Assembly: GCF_007677875.1 (NCBI RefSeq)
Contig: NZ_VEDO01000020.1
Coordinates: 46,848-110,847 of the forward strand
Direction of reading: 5' to 3'
From: Variovorax boronicumulans
GTDB taxonomy: Bacteria; Pseudomonadota; Gammaproteobacteria; Burkholderiales; Burkholderiaceae_C
Length of the DNA stretch: 64,000 nucleotides
Part shown: piece after piece, positions 1 through 7,701 of the stretch
Position numbering within the stretch: the first letter of the stretch is position 1
Layout: each line of letters starts with the position of its first letter
Notes under the pieces: generated by a model
Told to the model about the DNA's origin: nothing
Databases searched by the model: none
Seen by the model: only the letters and a program-made list of their open reading frames with translations
Made by a program: the position numbers and the translations under genes

Positions 1-929
1 TCGATGACGTCCTGGTAGCTCGCACTGCAGGCCGCATCGCCGCCGAAGCTCAGGTTCAGGATGCGTGCCGGCGTGGTGTTGGTCGGCGCGCCCACGACCG
101 CCAGGCCGGCGGCCCAGCGCATGCCATCCAGCAGATCGGAGAGCAGCGCGCCGCACTTGCCCGCGATGCGCACCGGCAGGATTCTGGCCTGCCAGTCGAT
201 GCCGGCCACGCCCAGCCCGTTGTTGGTGGCTGCGCCGATCTGGCCGGCGATGAAGGTGCCGTGCCAGGAACTGTCTTCGATGTCGCAGCTGGAGAACAAC
301 GGCGAGCGCCTGTCGTCCGCGTTGACCCAGTCGCCAGGGTCGCTCGCGTCGGGGTCGCGGCCGTCGCCGTCGTTGGAGTACTCCACCTCGCTCACGAAGT
401 CGTAGCCAGCCACCAGGCGGCCGGTCAGGTCAGGGTGGTTCAGGCGCACGCCGACGTCGAGCACCGCCACCGTCACGGCGTTGCTGCCGGTGCTCACGTC
501 CCACGCGGCCGGCATGTTCATGGCGGCGGCGAAAGTGGTGGGTGCCTGCAGATGCCACTGAAGCCGGTAGTCGGGGTCGTTGGGCACGGCCAGGCGGCGC
601 ACGCGCACGTCGGGCTCCACGTCCAGCACCTCGGGGTTCAGGCGCAGGCGCCGCATGGTGGCGTCGAGTTCGGCGCCGGACTGCGCCGCCGGCAGCCGCA
701 GCAACTGGTGGTGGCGGCCGACGGGACGCTCGTCCGCGAAGCCCACGCTGGCCGCGCTGGCCACGGCGCGCAGCCGCTCGCGCGCTGCCTGCGGCGCCTC
801 GCGGGTGGAGGCGGTGGTCTCGGGCGCCGGCTTGAGCCGCACGATCAGGTTGCGGACCGGCTCCTGGCTGGTCTGGGCCGGGGCCAGCAGCGGGGCGGCG
901 AGCAATGCAGCAGCGATGAATTTGAGCAT
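1..929 (-). CDS. S8 (subtilisin-like) serine peptidase, 3' end outside window
   Basis: Secreted serine endopeptidase. About 309 residues are visible and the C-terminal part, including the catalytic Ser, lies beyond the left edge. Residues 1-19 form a signal peptide (MLKFIAAALLAAPLLAPAQ). Residues 25-115 look like an inhibitor-type propeptide. The catalytic domain begins near residue 140. The Asp motif is AVLDVGVRLNHPDL (D158) and the His motif is SSWHGTFIAGQIG (H223), in the spacing typical of S8 proteases; ILNLSFGG of the substrate-binding strand follows. The start at 929 is chosen because the signal peptide follows at once; no clear Shine-Dalgarno is visible. It is divergent from slyD with 125 bp between. 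The family call is secure; the substrate is unknown. Confidence 0.92.
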   Translation of the reverse strand, partial: MLKFIAAALLAAPLLAPAQTSQEPVRNLIVRLKPAPETTASTREAPQAARERLRAVASAASVGFADERPVGRHHQLLRLPAAQSGAELDATMRRLRLNPEVLDVEPDVRVRRLAVPNDPDYRLQWHLQAPTTFAAAMNMPAAWDVSTGSNAVTVAVLDVGVRLNHPDLTGRLVAGYDFVSEVEYSNDGDGRDPDASDPGDWVNADDRRSPLFSSCDIEDSSWHGTFIAGQIGAATNNGLGVAGIDWQARILPVRIAGKCGALLSDLLDGMRWAAGLAVVGAPTNTTPARILNLSFGGDAACSASYQDVI

Positions 930-1054
930 GCGCGGCGTTGTAGCACGACGGCGTGGCGTTGCGCGTGGGAAATCCATGACACCGTGCGACGCCCTGTCTG
1001 CTTGCACGACAATCGGCGCCCTCGCGCGAACGCGCCCACCGACACCGCAGCACC

Positions 1055-1528
1055 ATGAAGATCAGCAAAGACACCGCCGTCACCCTGCACTACAGCGTGA
1101 CCGAGGCCAACGGCAAGCCATTGGCCAACCGCGAGACCACGGACTACCTGCATGGCGGCTACGGCAACACGTTGCCCAAGATCGAGGAGGCGCTGGAAGG
1201 CCAGGAGACCGGCTTTCGCGTGACGCTGGAGCTGCAGCCCGAGGACGCCTTCGGCCGCCGCGAGGAGGCCTTGGCGCGCACCATCTCCAAGAAGGACTTT
1301 CCGCCCGGTGTGAAGGTCGGTGGCCAGCTGCGCGGCATGACCGAGGACGGTCGCGAACAGGTCTTCACGGTCGTGAAGATCAAGGGCGACCAGGTGCTGC
1401 TGGACGCCAACCATCCCTGGGCCGACAAGGCGCTCAAGTTCACGCTGCAGGTGGGCGGCGTGCGTGCCGCCACGGCCGAAGAGATCCAGCACGGCCATGT
1501 GCACGGTGGCCACGGCCACCACCACTGA
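1055..1528 (+). CDS. slyD: FKBP-type peptidyl-prolyl cis-trans isomerase SlyD
   Basis: Cytoplasmic FKBP-type prolyl isomerase and metallochaperone, 157 residues. The opening MKISKDTAVTLHYSVTEANG, the LPKIEEALEG turn and an insert-in-flap domain at about residues 70-125 match SlyD. The C-terminal tail is His-rich (HGHVHGGHGHHH), as in nickel-binding SlyD proteins that aid hydrogenase or urease maturation. Its stop directly abuts the stop of the convergent PAP2 gene, with no intergenic base. Length and the tail make the assignment firm. Confidence 0.95.
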   Translation: MKISKDTAVTLHYSVTEANGKPLANRETTDYLHGGYGNTLPKIEEALEGQETGFRVTLELQPEDAFGRREEALARTISKKDFPPGVKVGGQLRGMTEDGREQVFTVVKIKGDQVLLDANHPWADKALKFTLQVGGVRAATAEEIQHGHVHGGHGHHH

Positions 1529-2161
1529 TCAGCGGCTGCGCTGTTCGCGGTGCAGCATGTGGCGCGTGTAGACCGCATCGCGGCTGGAGGCCAGCAGTGC
1601 CATCTTCTCCACGAGGCCATGGGTCTCGGCGGGCTGGCCCATTTGCGGCATCAAGCCCAGCAGGCCGGCCAGGGCCATCGGCACCCAGCGCTGGCGCAGG
1701 CGCACCGTGCGGCCCGCCGCCCAGGCGATCGGCAGTGCCGCTGCCATGGCGCCCACCACAAAGCCGGCCACGACCTCCGACACCGAGTGCGCGTTCAGCA
1801 CCACGCGCGAGACGCTGACCAGCACGCCCACCAGCAGGCCGGCGACGATGCCCAGCACCTGCGGGCGGCGCGACCGGTCGGCCACCGCCAGCCACGCCCC
1901 CATGGTGAACACCGCGGTGGCGACGGTCGCGTGGCCGCTGATGCCCGTGAAGTCCAGCGCGGCGCTGCCGATGCCCCAGCCCATGAAGGCCAGCTTGCTG
2001 GCCAGCACCAACAGCACGGCGGTGCCGAAAGACAGCGCCCACACCAGCGCCAGCGGCGCATGCCGTGTCTTGAGCAGCCACAGTGCCAGCACCAGCGCGG
2101 CGGGCAGCAGCAGCGCCGAGTTGCCGAGGTGGGTGACGGTGGTCCAGAAATGCAGGGGCAC
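1529..2161 (-). CDS. PAP2-family phosphatase, membrane-bound
   Basis: Integral membrane phosphatase of about 210 residues with five or six hydrophobic segments. Two of the three PAP2 signature blocks are visible: SGHATVATAVF, and SRVVLNAHSVSEVVAG in which the usual final Asp of SRx5HxxxD is Glu. The first KX6RP block is degenerate. Such enzymes dephosphorylate undecaprenyl pyrophosphate or lipid phosphates at the outer face of the inner membrane; which one cannot be told here. A GTG start at 2161 gives a protein beginning just before the first membrane helix; longer in-frame starts would run through the neighbouring TetR gene. Confidence 0.8.
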   Translation of the reverse strand: MPLHFWTTVTHLGNSALLLPAALVLALWLLKTRHAPLALVWALSFGTAVLLVLASKLAFMGWGIGSAALDFTGISGHATVATAVFTMGAWLAVADRSRRPQVLGIVAGLLVGVLVSVSRVVLNAHSVSEVVAGFVVGAMAAALPIAWAAGRTVRLRQRWVPMALAGLLGLMPQMGQPAETHGLVEKMALLASSRDAVYTRHMLHREQRSR

Positions 2162-2207
2162 GGCGGCGATTGTGCGGTGCCGCAATGAAGCCCGGGCCGA
2201 TGCAGGT

Positions 2208-2867
2208 CTACAGGCCGCGCTCCACCATGTCGAGCAGGCGTTCTCCCAAGGCGTCCACCTGCGCGGGCGGCAGACCGCGCAGCGGCCCATCCAGCAGCAG
2301 CAGCGCCAGACCATGCACGGTGGACCAGGCCAGGAATTCGGCACCGGGCCGGCGCGCGGGCGGCAGCGCACCGGCCGCCACCAGCGCGTCGAGCGCAGCA
2401 CCGAGATGGCGGAACGGGTCCAGGCCGGAACGGCCGGCCTTGGCCGGATCGGGCGGGGTGGCAAGCGCAAAGCGCCCGCCGAATGCTGTGCGGAACAGCC
2501 CTGTTTGCGCCTGGGCGAAGCCCAGGTAGCCCGCGCCCACGGCCCGCACGCGCGCGCGCGCGCGCGCCACCGCATCGCCCTGGGCGGGCAATTGCGCCAT
2601 GCGCGCCTCCATCGCCTCGGCCACGGCGGCCACGGCCGCGGCGCGCACGGCATCGAGCAGGGCTTCGCGGTTGGCGAAATGGCGGTAGGCCGCGTTGGGC
2701 GCCACGCCGGCGCGGCGCGTCGCCTCGCGCAGCACCACGGCATCGGGCCCACCCTCTGCGGCCAACGCCAGCCCGGCCTCTAGCAGTGCGCGACGCAGGT
2801 CGCCATGCCGGTAGCTGCCGCGCGCCGGTAGGGCCCGGACACGGGAAGGGGGTGTGTTTTCTGCCAT
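2208..2867 (-). CDS. TetR/AcrR-family transcriptional regulator
   Basis: About 219 residues. The N-terminal helix-turn-helix carries GSYRHGDLRRALLEAGLALA and then RRAGVAPNAAYRHFANREALL, a classic TetR DNA-binding domain. The C-terminal ligand domain contains EFLAWSTVHGLALLLLDGPL, of the WHG-motif type. The gene is divergent from the VOC gene, and two palindromic operator-like sites lie between them, one touching this start, which suggests autoregulation and control of the neighbour. An alternative start at 2882 (five residues longer) would put the operator inside the reading frame; neither start has a clear Shine-Dalgarno. A (CG)9 run at 2549-2566 encodes an alternating Arg-Ala stretch. Confidence 0.88.
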   Translation of the reverse strand: MAENTPPSRVRALPARGSYRHGDLRRALLEAGLALAAEGGPDAVVLREATRRAGVAPNAAYRHFANREALLDAVRAAAVAAVAEAMEARMAQLPAQGDAVARARARVRAVGAGYLGFAQAQTGLFRTAFGGRFALATPPDPAKAGRSGLDPFRHLGAALDALVAAGALPPARRPGAEFLAWSTVHGLALLLLDGPLRGLPPAQVDALGERLLDMVERGL

Positions 2868-2917
2868 GTGGACAGCGTCCATTATTACGGCCAGAATCTT
2901 TGTGGACGCTGTTCACA
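2867..2917. promoter_or_regulatory. paired palindromic operator sites, candidate TetR binding
   Basis: Two related palindromes sit between the divergent TetR and VOC genes. The first, at 2869-2881, reads TGGACAGCGTCCA (TGGAC-N3-GTCCA). The second, at 2901-2917, reads TGTGGACGCTGTTCACA. Together they also form a larger inverted repeat (2867-2881 against 2903-2917, one mismatch) centred near 2892. Placement and symmetry fit a TetR-family operator controlling both directions. Binding is inferred. Confidence 0.65.
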
Positions 2918-2938
2918 TTGATCCAAAGGAGGCAGTCC

Positions 2939-3385
2939 ATGCAGGTTCAGGCATATCTTTCTTTCGAGGGCCGCTGCCAGGAGGCACTTGACTTTTACCG
3001 CGACAAGCTCGGGGCCCAGGTCGGCTTCCTGATGCGCTACAAAGACGCGCCGCCGATGGACCAGCCTGCGCCCGAGGGCTGCGCCGGCGGCCCGCCGCCC
3101 GATGGCGACAAGATCATGCATTCGGAGCTGCGCATCGGTGACTCCACGCTGATGGCCACCGACGGCATGGCCAGCGGCAAGCCGGGCTTTGCGGGCATTT
3201 CGCTCTCGCTGCTGGTGGCCGACGCGGCCGAGGCACAACAGCGTTTCGATGCGCTGGCCGATGGCGGCCAGGTGCAGATGCCCCTGGCCAAGACCTTCTT
3301 CAGTCCGGCCTTCGGGATGGTGGCCGACCGCTTCGGCGTGCAGTGGATGGTCGTCGCGCAAGACCCCAGCCAGGCCCCGCGCTGA
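2939..3385 (+). CDS. VOC-family (PhnB-like glyoxalase fold) protein
   Basis: Small cytoplasmic protein of 148 residues with the PhnB/YjdN type of vicinal-oxygen-chelate fold. The N-terminus MQVQAYLSFEGRCQEALDFY, then GDKIMHSELRIGDSTLMATD, and the end FGVQWMV are typical. A strong Shine-Dalgarno (AAAGGAGG at 2925-2932) fixes the start. Members are often annotated as glyoxalases or 3-demethylubiquinone methyltransferases, but enzymatic activity is usually unproven. It is divergent from a TetR gene and probably under its control through the palindromes at 2867-2917. Confidence 0.88.
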   Translation: MQVQAYLSFEGRCQEALDFYRDKLGAQVGFLMRYKDAPPMDQPAPEGCAGGPPPDGDKIMHSELRIGDSTLMATDGMASGKPGFAGISLSLLVADAAEAQQRFDALADGGQVQMPLAKTFFSPAFGMVADRFGVQWMVVAQDPSQAPR

Positions 3386-3554
3386 TCCGACGACATCACC
3401 ACCCAGCCACGACCAGGACGCAGCCAGCACGCGCGTCGACGCGAAGACGCGCACGCTGAAGGCACTGCGCGCGGGCGGTCAGTGGAAGCGCTTCATGGCG
3501 GCGACCTGCAAGCGACAGGAGCGGCGCGCGGGCTCGGGTAGGCTCGCGCCCGCC

Positions 3555-4772
3555 ATGTCCACGAGCCCCCCGCTTTCTCCGCGCGCCGCCTGGCCCATGC
3601 TGCTGGCGCTGACGGCCGCCTTCGGCATGAGCCAGGCCTTCCGCACGCTGGCCGCCATGCTGGCGCCGCCGCTGCAGGCCGAGTTCCGGCTTTCGCCGCA
3701 ACAGCTCGGCCTGTTCGCGGCGAGCTTCCATTTCGCTTTCGGTGCGCTGCAGCTGCTGGTCGGCATCGGCATGGACCTGCACGGCGTGCGCCGTACCGTG
3801 CTGACCGCCTTTCCGGTGGCGGTGGTGGGCGCGGCCGTGTCGGCGACGGCCGGCGGCCAGGCCCAGCTGATCGCGGGGCAGGTGCTGATCGGCGTGGGCT
3901 GTGCGCCGGCCTTCCTGGCCTGCACGCTGTTCATCGCGCTGAACTTTCCGGCGCAGCGTTTCGCGGCGCTGTCGGGCCTGGTGCTCATGCTGGGTGGCAC
4001 GGGCATGCTGTTCACGGGCACGCCGCTGGCGTGGCTGATCGAAGCCCATGGCTGGCGCTGGGGCATGTGGCTCCTGGCCGCCGGCTCGGCCCTCGCCTGG
4101 GCGCTGGTCTGGTGGAAGGTGCCGTACCAGGTGCCAGCGGCCGCGGCGCGCGAATCGCTCGGACAGGCGCTGCGCGGCTTCGGCGCGCTGTTCCTGATGC
4201 CGCACACGTGGGGCATCGTCTGCATGTCGGCCGTCAACTATGCCTCCTTCCTGACGCTGCGCGGCCTGTGGCTGGGGCCCATGCTTGTCGAGCGGCACGG
4301 CCTGTCGCTGCTCGTGAGCGGCCATGTGGCGCTCCTGGTGTCGGTGGTCTCCCTGGTCAGCCCGCCGCTGTTCGGCCGCTTCGACCCCGGCGGCATGGCG
4401 GCGCGGCGCCGGCGCATCGGCCGCTGCACGCTGGCCATGGCGGCGCTGTTCGTGGCCATGGCGCTGCTGCAAGGCGTCGTGGCCGACGTGCTGCTGGCTG
4501 TGGCCGTGGCCTGCCTGTCCGGCTACATGGTGCTGCAGTACGCCGACGTGCGCGCGGCCTATCCGCCGGCCATGATCGGCCGCGCGCTCGCCGTGTTCAC
4601 GATGGCCATGTTCATGGGCGTGGCCCTCATGCAGTGGGGCACGGGCTGGGTCGCGGCGCAGGCGGCGGGCTGGGGCGTGGAGACCTTCACGGCGCCGCTG
4701 CTGGCCATCGCGGCGGCCCTGCTGCTGGGCGCGCTGGGCTACCGCTGGCTGCCGCAGCCGCCCGCGCCGTGA
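3555..4772 (+). CDS. MFS transporter
   Basis: Inner-membrane secondary transporter of 405 residues with about 12 hydrophobic helices. The loop after helix 2 reads GIGMDLHGVRRTVL, the usual MFS motif A position (G-x-x-D-x-x-G-R-R) in modified form. The start at 3555 puts a short polar N-terminus before helix 1; longer in-frame starts would overlap the VOC gene. Substrate is unknown. The stop lies three bases from the stop of the convergent response regulator. Confidence 0.85.
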   Translation: MSTSPPLSPRAAWPMLLALTAAFGMSQAFRTLAAMLAPPLQAEFRLSPQQLGLFAASFHFAFGALQLLVGIGMDLHGVRRTVLTAFPVAVVGAAVSATAGGQAQLIAGQVLIGVGCAPAFLACTLFIALNFPAQRFAALSGLVLMLGGTGMLFTGTPLAWLIEAHGWRWGMWLLAAGSALAWALVWWKVPYQVPAAAARESLGQALRGFGALFLMPHTWGIVCMSAVNYASFLTLRGLWLGPMLVERHGLSLLVSGHVALLVSVVSLVSPPLFGRFDPGGMAARRRRIGRCTLAMAALFVAMALLQGVVADVLLAVAVACLSGYMVLQYADVRAAYPPAMIGRALAVFTMAMFMGVALMQWGTGWVAAQAAGWGVETFTAPLLAIAAALLLGALGYRWLPQPPAP

Positions 4773-4775
4773 CGC

Positions 4776-5432
4776 TCAGGCGTGGCCGACCTGCAGGTCG
4801 GCGTACGACACCGCGTACTTGACCAGCGCGGCCTGGCCCTCGATGCGCAGCTTGCGGCGCAGGTGCAGCCGGTGCGTCTCCACCGTGCGCACCGAGGCGC
4901 CGAGTGCATCGGCGATCTCGCGGTTGGAGCAGCCGTCGGCCAGCAGCGAGAGCACGGCGGATTCCTTGGGTGTCAGATGGCCCCAGGCCCGTGTGACGGG
5001 CGGCGGCGCGGGCTCGGTCGGCAGCGGCAGGCCCGGGCTGAAGTAGCGCCCACCCGCATGCACGGCGTCGATGGCCTCGACCAGGTGGTGGCCCGGGCCG
5101 TCCTTGAGCACATAGCCCTGCACCTGGAGCGCGACTGCGCGGCGCACGTACTCGGCGTCCTGGTGCATGGACAGCACCAGCACCTTCAGCGCCGGAAAGC
5201 GCGTGCGAAACAGGCTGGCGAGTTGGATGCCACTGGCGTCGGGCATGCGGATGTCGGTGACCACGAGGTCGGGCTGCAGCGTGGCGGCCAGCGCCTCGGC
5301 CTCGCGTACGCTGCCGGCCTCGCCGACGACGCGGATGTGCGGCGTGGCATGCAGGCGCATGCGCACGCCGTCGCGCAGCAGCGGGTGGTCGTCGACCAGC
5401 AGCACGCGGATGGTGGCAGGTTCTTGGATCAT
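4776..5432 (-). CDS. NarL/FixJ-type response regulator
   Basis: 218-residue two-component response regulator. The receiver domain (about 8-125) has the acidic pair D14-D15 (LLVDDHPLLR), phospho-acceptor D60 (VVTDIRMPDASG) and the conserved Lys in YVLKDG. A LuxR-type helix-turn-helix follows (HLTPKESAVLSLLADG, then CSNREIADALGASVRTVETH). The ATG overlaps the kinase stop in an ATGA, so the two are translationally coupled and certainly form a pair. Target genes are not evident. Confidence 0.93.
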   Translation of the reverse strand: MIQEPATIRVLLVDDHPLLRDGVRMRLHATPHIRVVGEAGSVREAEALAATLQPDLVVTDIRMPDASGIQLASLFRTRFPALKVLVLSMHQDAEYVRRAVALQVQGYVLKDGPGHHLVEAIDAVHAGGRYFSPGLPLPTEPAPPPVTRAWGHLTPKESAVLSLLADGCSNREIADALGASVRTVETHRLHLRRKLRIEGQAALVKYAVSYADLQVGHA

Positions 5433-6862
5433 GGTGTGGACGGGGCCAGGGGCATCGGTGGAGTCGCGGACACAGGCGCCGCACGCGAGGGCCCGGCAGC
5501 GGGCTGCGGCAAGGGCAGCCAGGCCGTGATGCGCGTGCCGTGGCGCCCGGATTCGATGGACAGCGTGCCGCCCAGGCTTTCGGCACGCTCGCGCATGTTG
5601 CGCAGGCCGATGCCGCGCGTGCCGTCGCCGGTGACGCTGCGCAGGTCGAAGCCCCGGCCATCGTCGATGACCTGCAGGCCGATGCCGCGGCGCTGGCCGT
5701 CCAGCACGATGTCCACGCGCGAGGCCTGGGCGTGGTTGCGGCAGTTCTGCAAGGCCTCCTGCGCGATGCGGAACAGCACCGTGCCGTGCTCGGCCGGCAG
5801 CGGCCCGGTCGCGCCCCGGCACACCAGGCCGACCGCGAAGGCACCGCTTTCCTGCACCTGCTGCGCGAGCAGCGTCAGCGCCGGCGCCAAGCCCAGGTCG
5901 TCCAGCAGGGCCGGGCGCAGGCCGTGCGAGACACGCCGGATCTCCACCAGCGCGCTGGACAGGCGCGCCAACCCCTGGTCCAGCGCCTGGCGCGGCGCCG
6001 CCGGCGCGGCGGTGGCTGGGTCGGCCAGCTGCAGCTGGGCGGTCTCCAGCAGGAACTTGGACGAGGCCAGCACCTGCACCACGCCGTCGTGCAGCTCGCG
6101 CGCCACGCGCACGCGCTCGTCCTCCTGCGAGCGCACCACGCGACGCGCCAGCCGGCGCAGTTTGTCGCTGGAGACGCGGTGGTCCTTCAGGTTGAGCACC
6201 AGGCCGCCCAGCCCGATCAGCACCACGCAGACCGCAGCAATCGCGTAGATGCGCTGGCGCGTGGCTTCGATGTTGGTGCGCGCACCGTTCTCGATGGCCT
6301 GCAGCGCGCCCTGCACGTCGTCCAGGTAGATGCCGGTGCCGATCACCCAGTCCCAGCCCGGCACCGTGAGCACATAGGCCATCTTGGGCACCACCGACCG
6401 GGAGCTCGGCTTGCTCCAGCTGTAGTGCACCACGCCGCCGCCGCGGCGCGCGACATGCAGGATGCGCTGCGCCGAGTCTGCGCTCGCCGGATCGTTCGGA
6501 TCGCAGAAGTCCACGCCCTGCATGGGCAAGGTCTTGGGGTCGATCAGCAGCTGGCCGTGCTGGTCGTAGACGAAGAAGTAGCCGTTCTCGCCGAACTGCA
6601 TGCGCGCCAGCGTGGCCAGCGCCTGCTCCTTGCGGGCGCCGACCTCGCCCGGCCCCTCCGCGATGCGCAGCAAGGTGTTGCGCGCGAGCTCGACGTAGTG
6701 CTTGAGCTCGGCCTCCTTGCTGTGCATGAAGGCCTTCTGCACGAGCGATTGCTCCTCGCGTACGAGCTTGTAGGTCTGCTGCTGCATGGTGGCGCCCATG
6801 AGCAGCAGGGCGACGACGATGGGCACGCCCGAGAGCAGCACCAGCTTGAGGCGCAGCTGCAT
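5429..6862 (-). CDS. Cache-domain sensor histidine kinase (HisKA_3 type)
   Basis: 477-residue membrane sensor kinase. A first transmembrane segment (about 7-25) is followed by a periplasmic single-Cache domain (about 30-200, with GENGYFFVYDQHGQLLIDP and GWDWVIGTGIYLDDV) and a second helix (about 206-224). The dimerisation and phospho-acceptor motif ARELHDGVVQ (H258) belongs to the NarX/DegS type. ATPase boxes include the N-box (IAQEALQNCRNHAQA), the G1 box (VIDDGRGFD) and GIGLRNMRERAESLGG. sCache_2 domains usually bind small organic acids. It is cotranscribed with the response regulator directly downstream. Confidence 0.93.
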   Translation of the reverse strand: MQLRLKLVLLSGVPIVVALLLMGATMQQQTYKLVREEQSLVQKAFMHSKEAELKHYVELARNTLLRIAEGPGEVGARKEQALATLARMQFGENGYFFVYDQHGQLLIDPKTLPMQGVDFCDPNDPASADSAQRILHVARRGGGVVHYSWSKPSSRSVVPKMAYVLTVPGWDWVIGTGIYLDDVQGALQAIENGARTNIEATRQRIYAIAAVCVVLIGLGGLVLNLKDHRVSSDKLRRLARRVVRSQEDERVRVARELHDGVVQVLASSKFLLETAQLQLADPATAAPAAPRQALDQGLARLSSALVEIRRVSHGLRPALLDDLGLAPALTLLAQQVQESGAFAVGLVCRGATGPLPAEHGTVLFRIAQEALQNCRNHAQASRVDIVLDGQRRGIGLQVIDDGRGFDLRSVTGDGTRGIGLRNMRERAESLGGTLSIESGRHGTRITAWLPLPQPAAGPSRAAPVSATPPMPLAPSTP

Positions 6863-7205
6863 TTCAGCGCCCCACTCCAGGGCTGGGATGCACCAAATTT
6901 TCGGAATGTGTAGCGACGTGCATGGCGGACGTGAATGTGCAGAGCAAACCCGGTGCCAGCCAGCGGCGTTTCATTTGGAAACACTGCTGCAGCGCAGCGA
7001 AAACCTGGCCCTGAACGTGCTGCTGCGTACTACCACGTAAGGGAAATGAATCCGTCACACACCCCGGAGCCATTCCTAGAATTCATCGCAAGACAGACCG
7101 CATTGCACTGCAGCAAAACATCCCGGGAGGGTCTGGCTTCTTGTCGCTGCGCAGGGCTCCGAGCCTCGCGCGGTTCTCGATTCCAGAAGTAGGAAAGGTG
7201 GCTCC
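6863..7205. other. intergenic region between divergent genes
   Basis: About 340 bp upstream of both the histidine kinase and the RidA-PLP enzyme pair. It is the presumed divergent promoter region. AGGAAAGG at 7191-7198 is the probable Shine-Dalgarno of the rightward gene. I see no convincing operator palindrome, RNA gene or supported small coding sequence. Confidence 0.6.
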
Positions 7206-7679
7206 ATGCCCAACAACATCCGTGTCGGCCGCTTCACCAAGGTGGTGGCCGGCTGCACTGCAGCACTGCTCATGACGGCGTGCGCGATGCCTGCCAACCG
7301 CACCGTGCTGTCCACGACCGGCGTGCCCCCAGCGATCGGCCCGTACTCGCAGATGGTGGCGCACGGCAACACGCTGTACCTCTCCGGCGTGATTCCGCTC
7401 AACGAGGCCGGCAACGCCGTCGTCGGCACCACCATCGAGGAGCAGACCCACGCCGTGCTGCGCTACATCGGCACCATGCTCAAGTCCCAGGGGCTGGATT
7501 ACACCGACGTGCTCTCCTCGTCGGTGTTCATGAAGGACTTGAACGAGTTCGCCGCGATGAACAAGGTCTACGGCGAGTACTTCAAGCCCGGCAACGCGCC
7601 CGTGCGCGCCACCGTCGAGGTGGCACGTTTGCCGCGCGACGTGAAGGTCGAGATCGCCGTGATCGTCGGTCGCCGTTGA
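7206..7679 (+). CDS. exported RidA-family (YjgF/YER057c/UK114) protein with lipobox
   Basis: 157 residues. An N-terminal signal (about 1-26) ends in LLMTAC, a lipoprotein-like cleavage site, and is followed by a complete RidA domain (about 33-157). Key residues of the active Rid archetype are present: GPYSQ, the Arg equivalent to RidA R105 in RATVEVARLPRD, and the Glu in VKVEI. Cytoplasmic RidA hydrolyses reactive enamine/imine products of PLP enzymes; this copy appears to work outside the cytoplasm. The next gene, 22 bp downstream, is a Tat-exported PLP enzyme, so the two probably act together. The lipobox is my reading; plain secretion is possible. Confidence 0.85.
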   Translation: MPNNIRVGRFTKVVAGCTAALLMTACAMPANRTVLSTTGVPPAIGPYSQMVAHGNTLYLSGVIPLNEAGNAVVGTTIEEQTHAVLRYIGTMLKSQGLDYTDVLSSSVFMKDLNEFAAMNKVYGEYFKPGNAPVRATVEVARLPRDVKVEIAVIVGRR

Positions 7680-7701
7680 ACCCCTCTGGAGCACCCACAC
7701 C

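Noticed and set aside
261..1058. Long open frame on the plus strand opposite the S8 peptidase
   Set aside because: Composition is Val/Ala/His/Arg-rich without any family pattern, and the opposite strand encodes a clear subtilisin with signal peptide and catalytic motifs.
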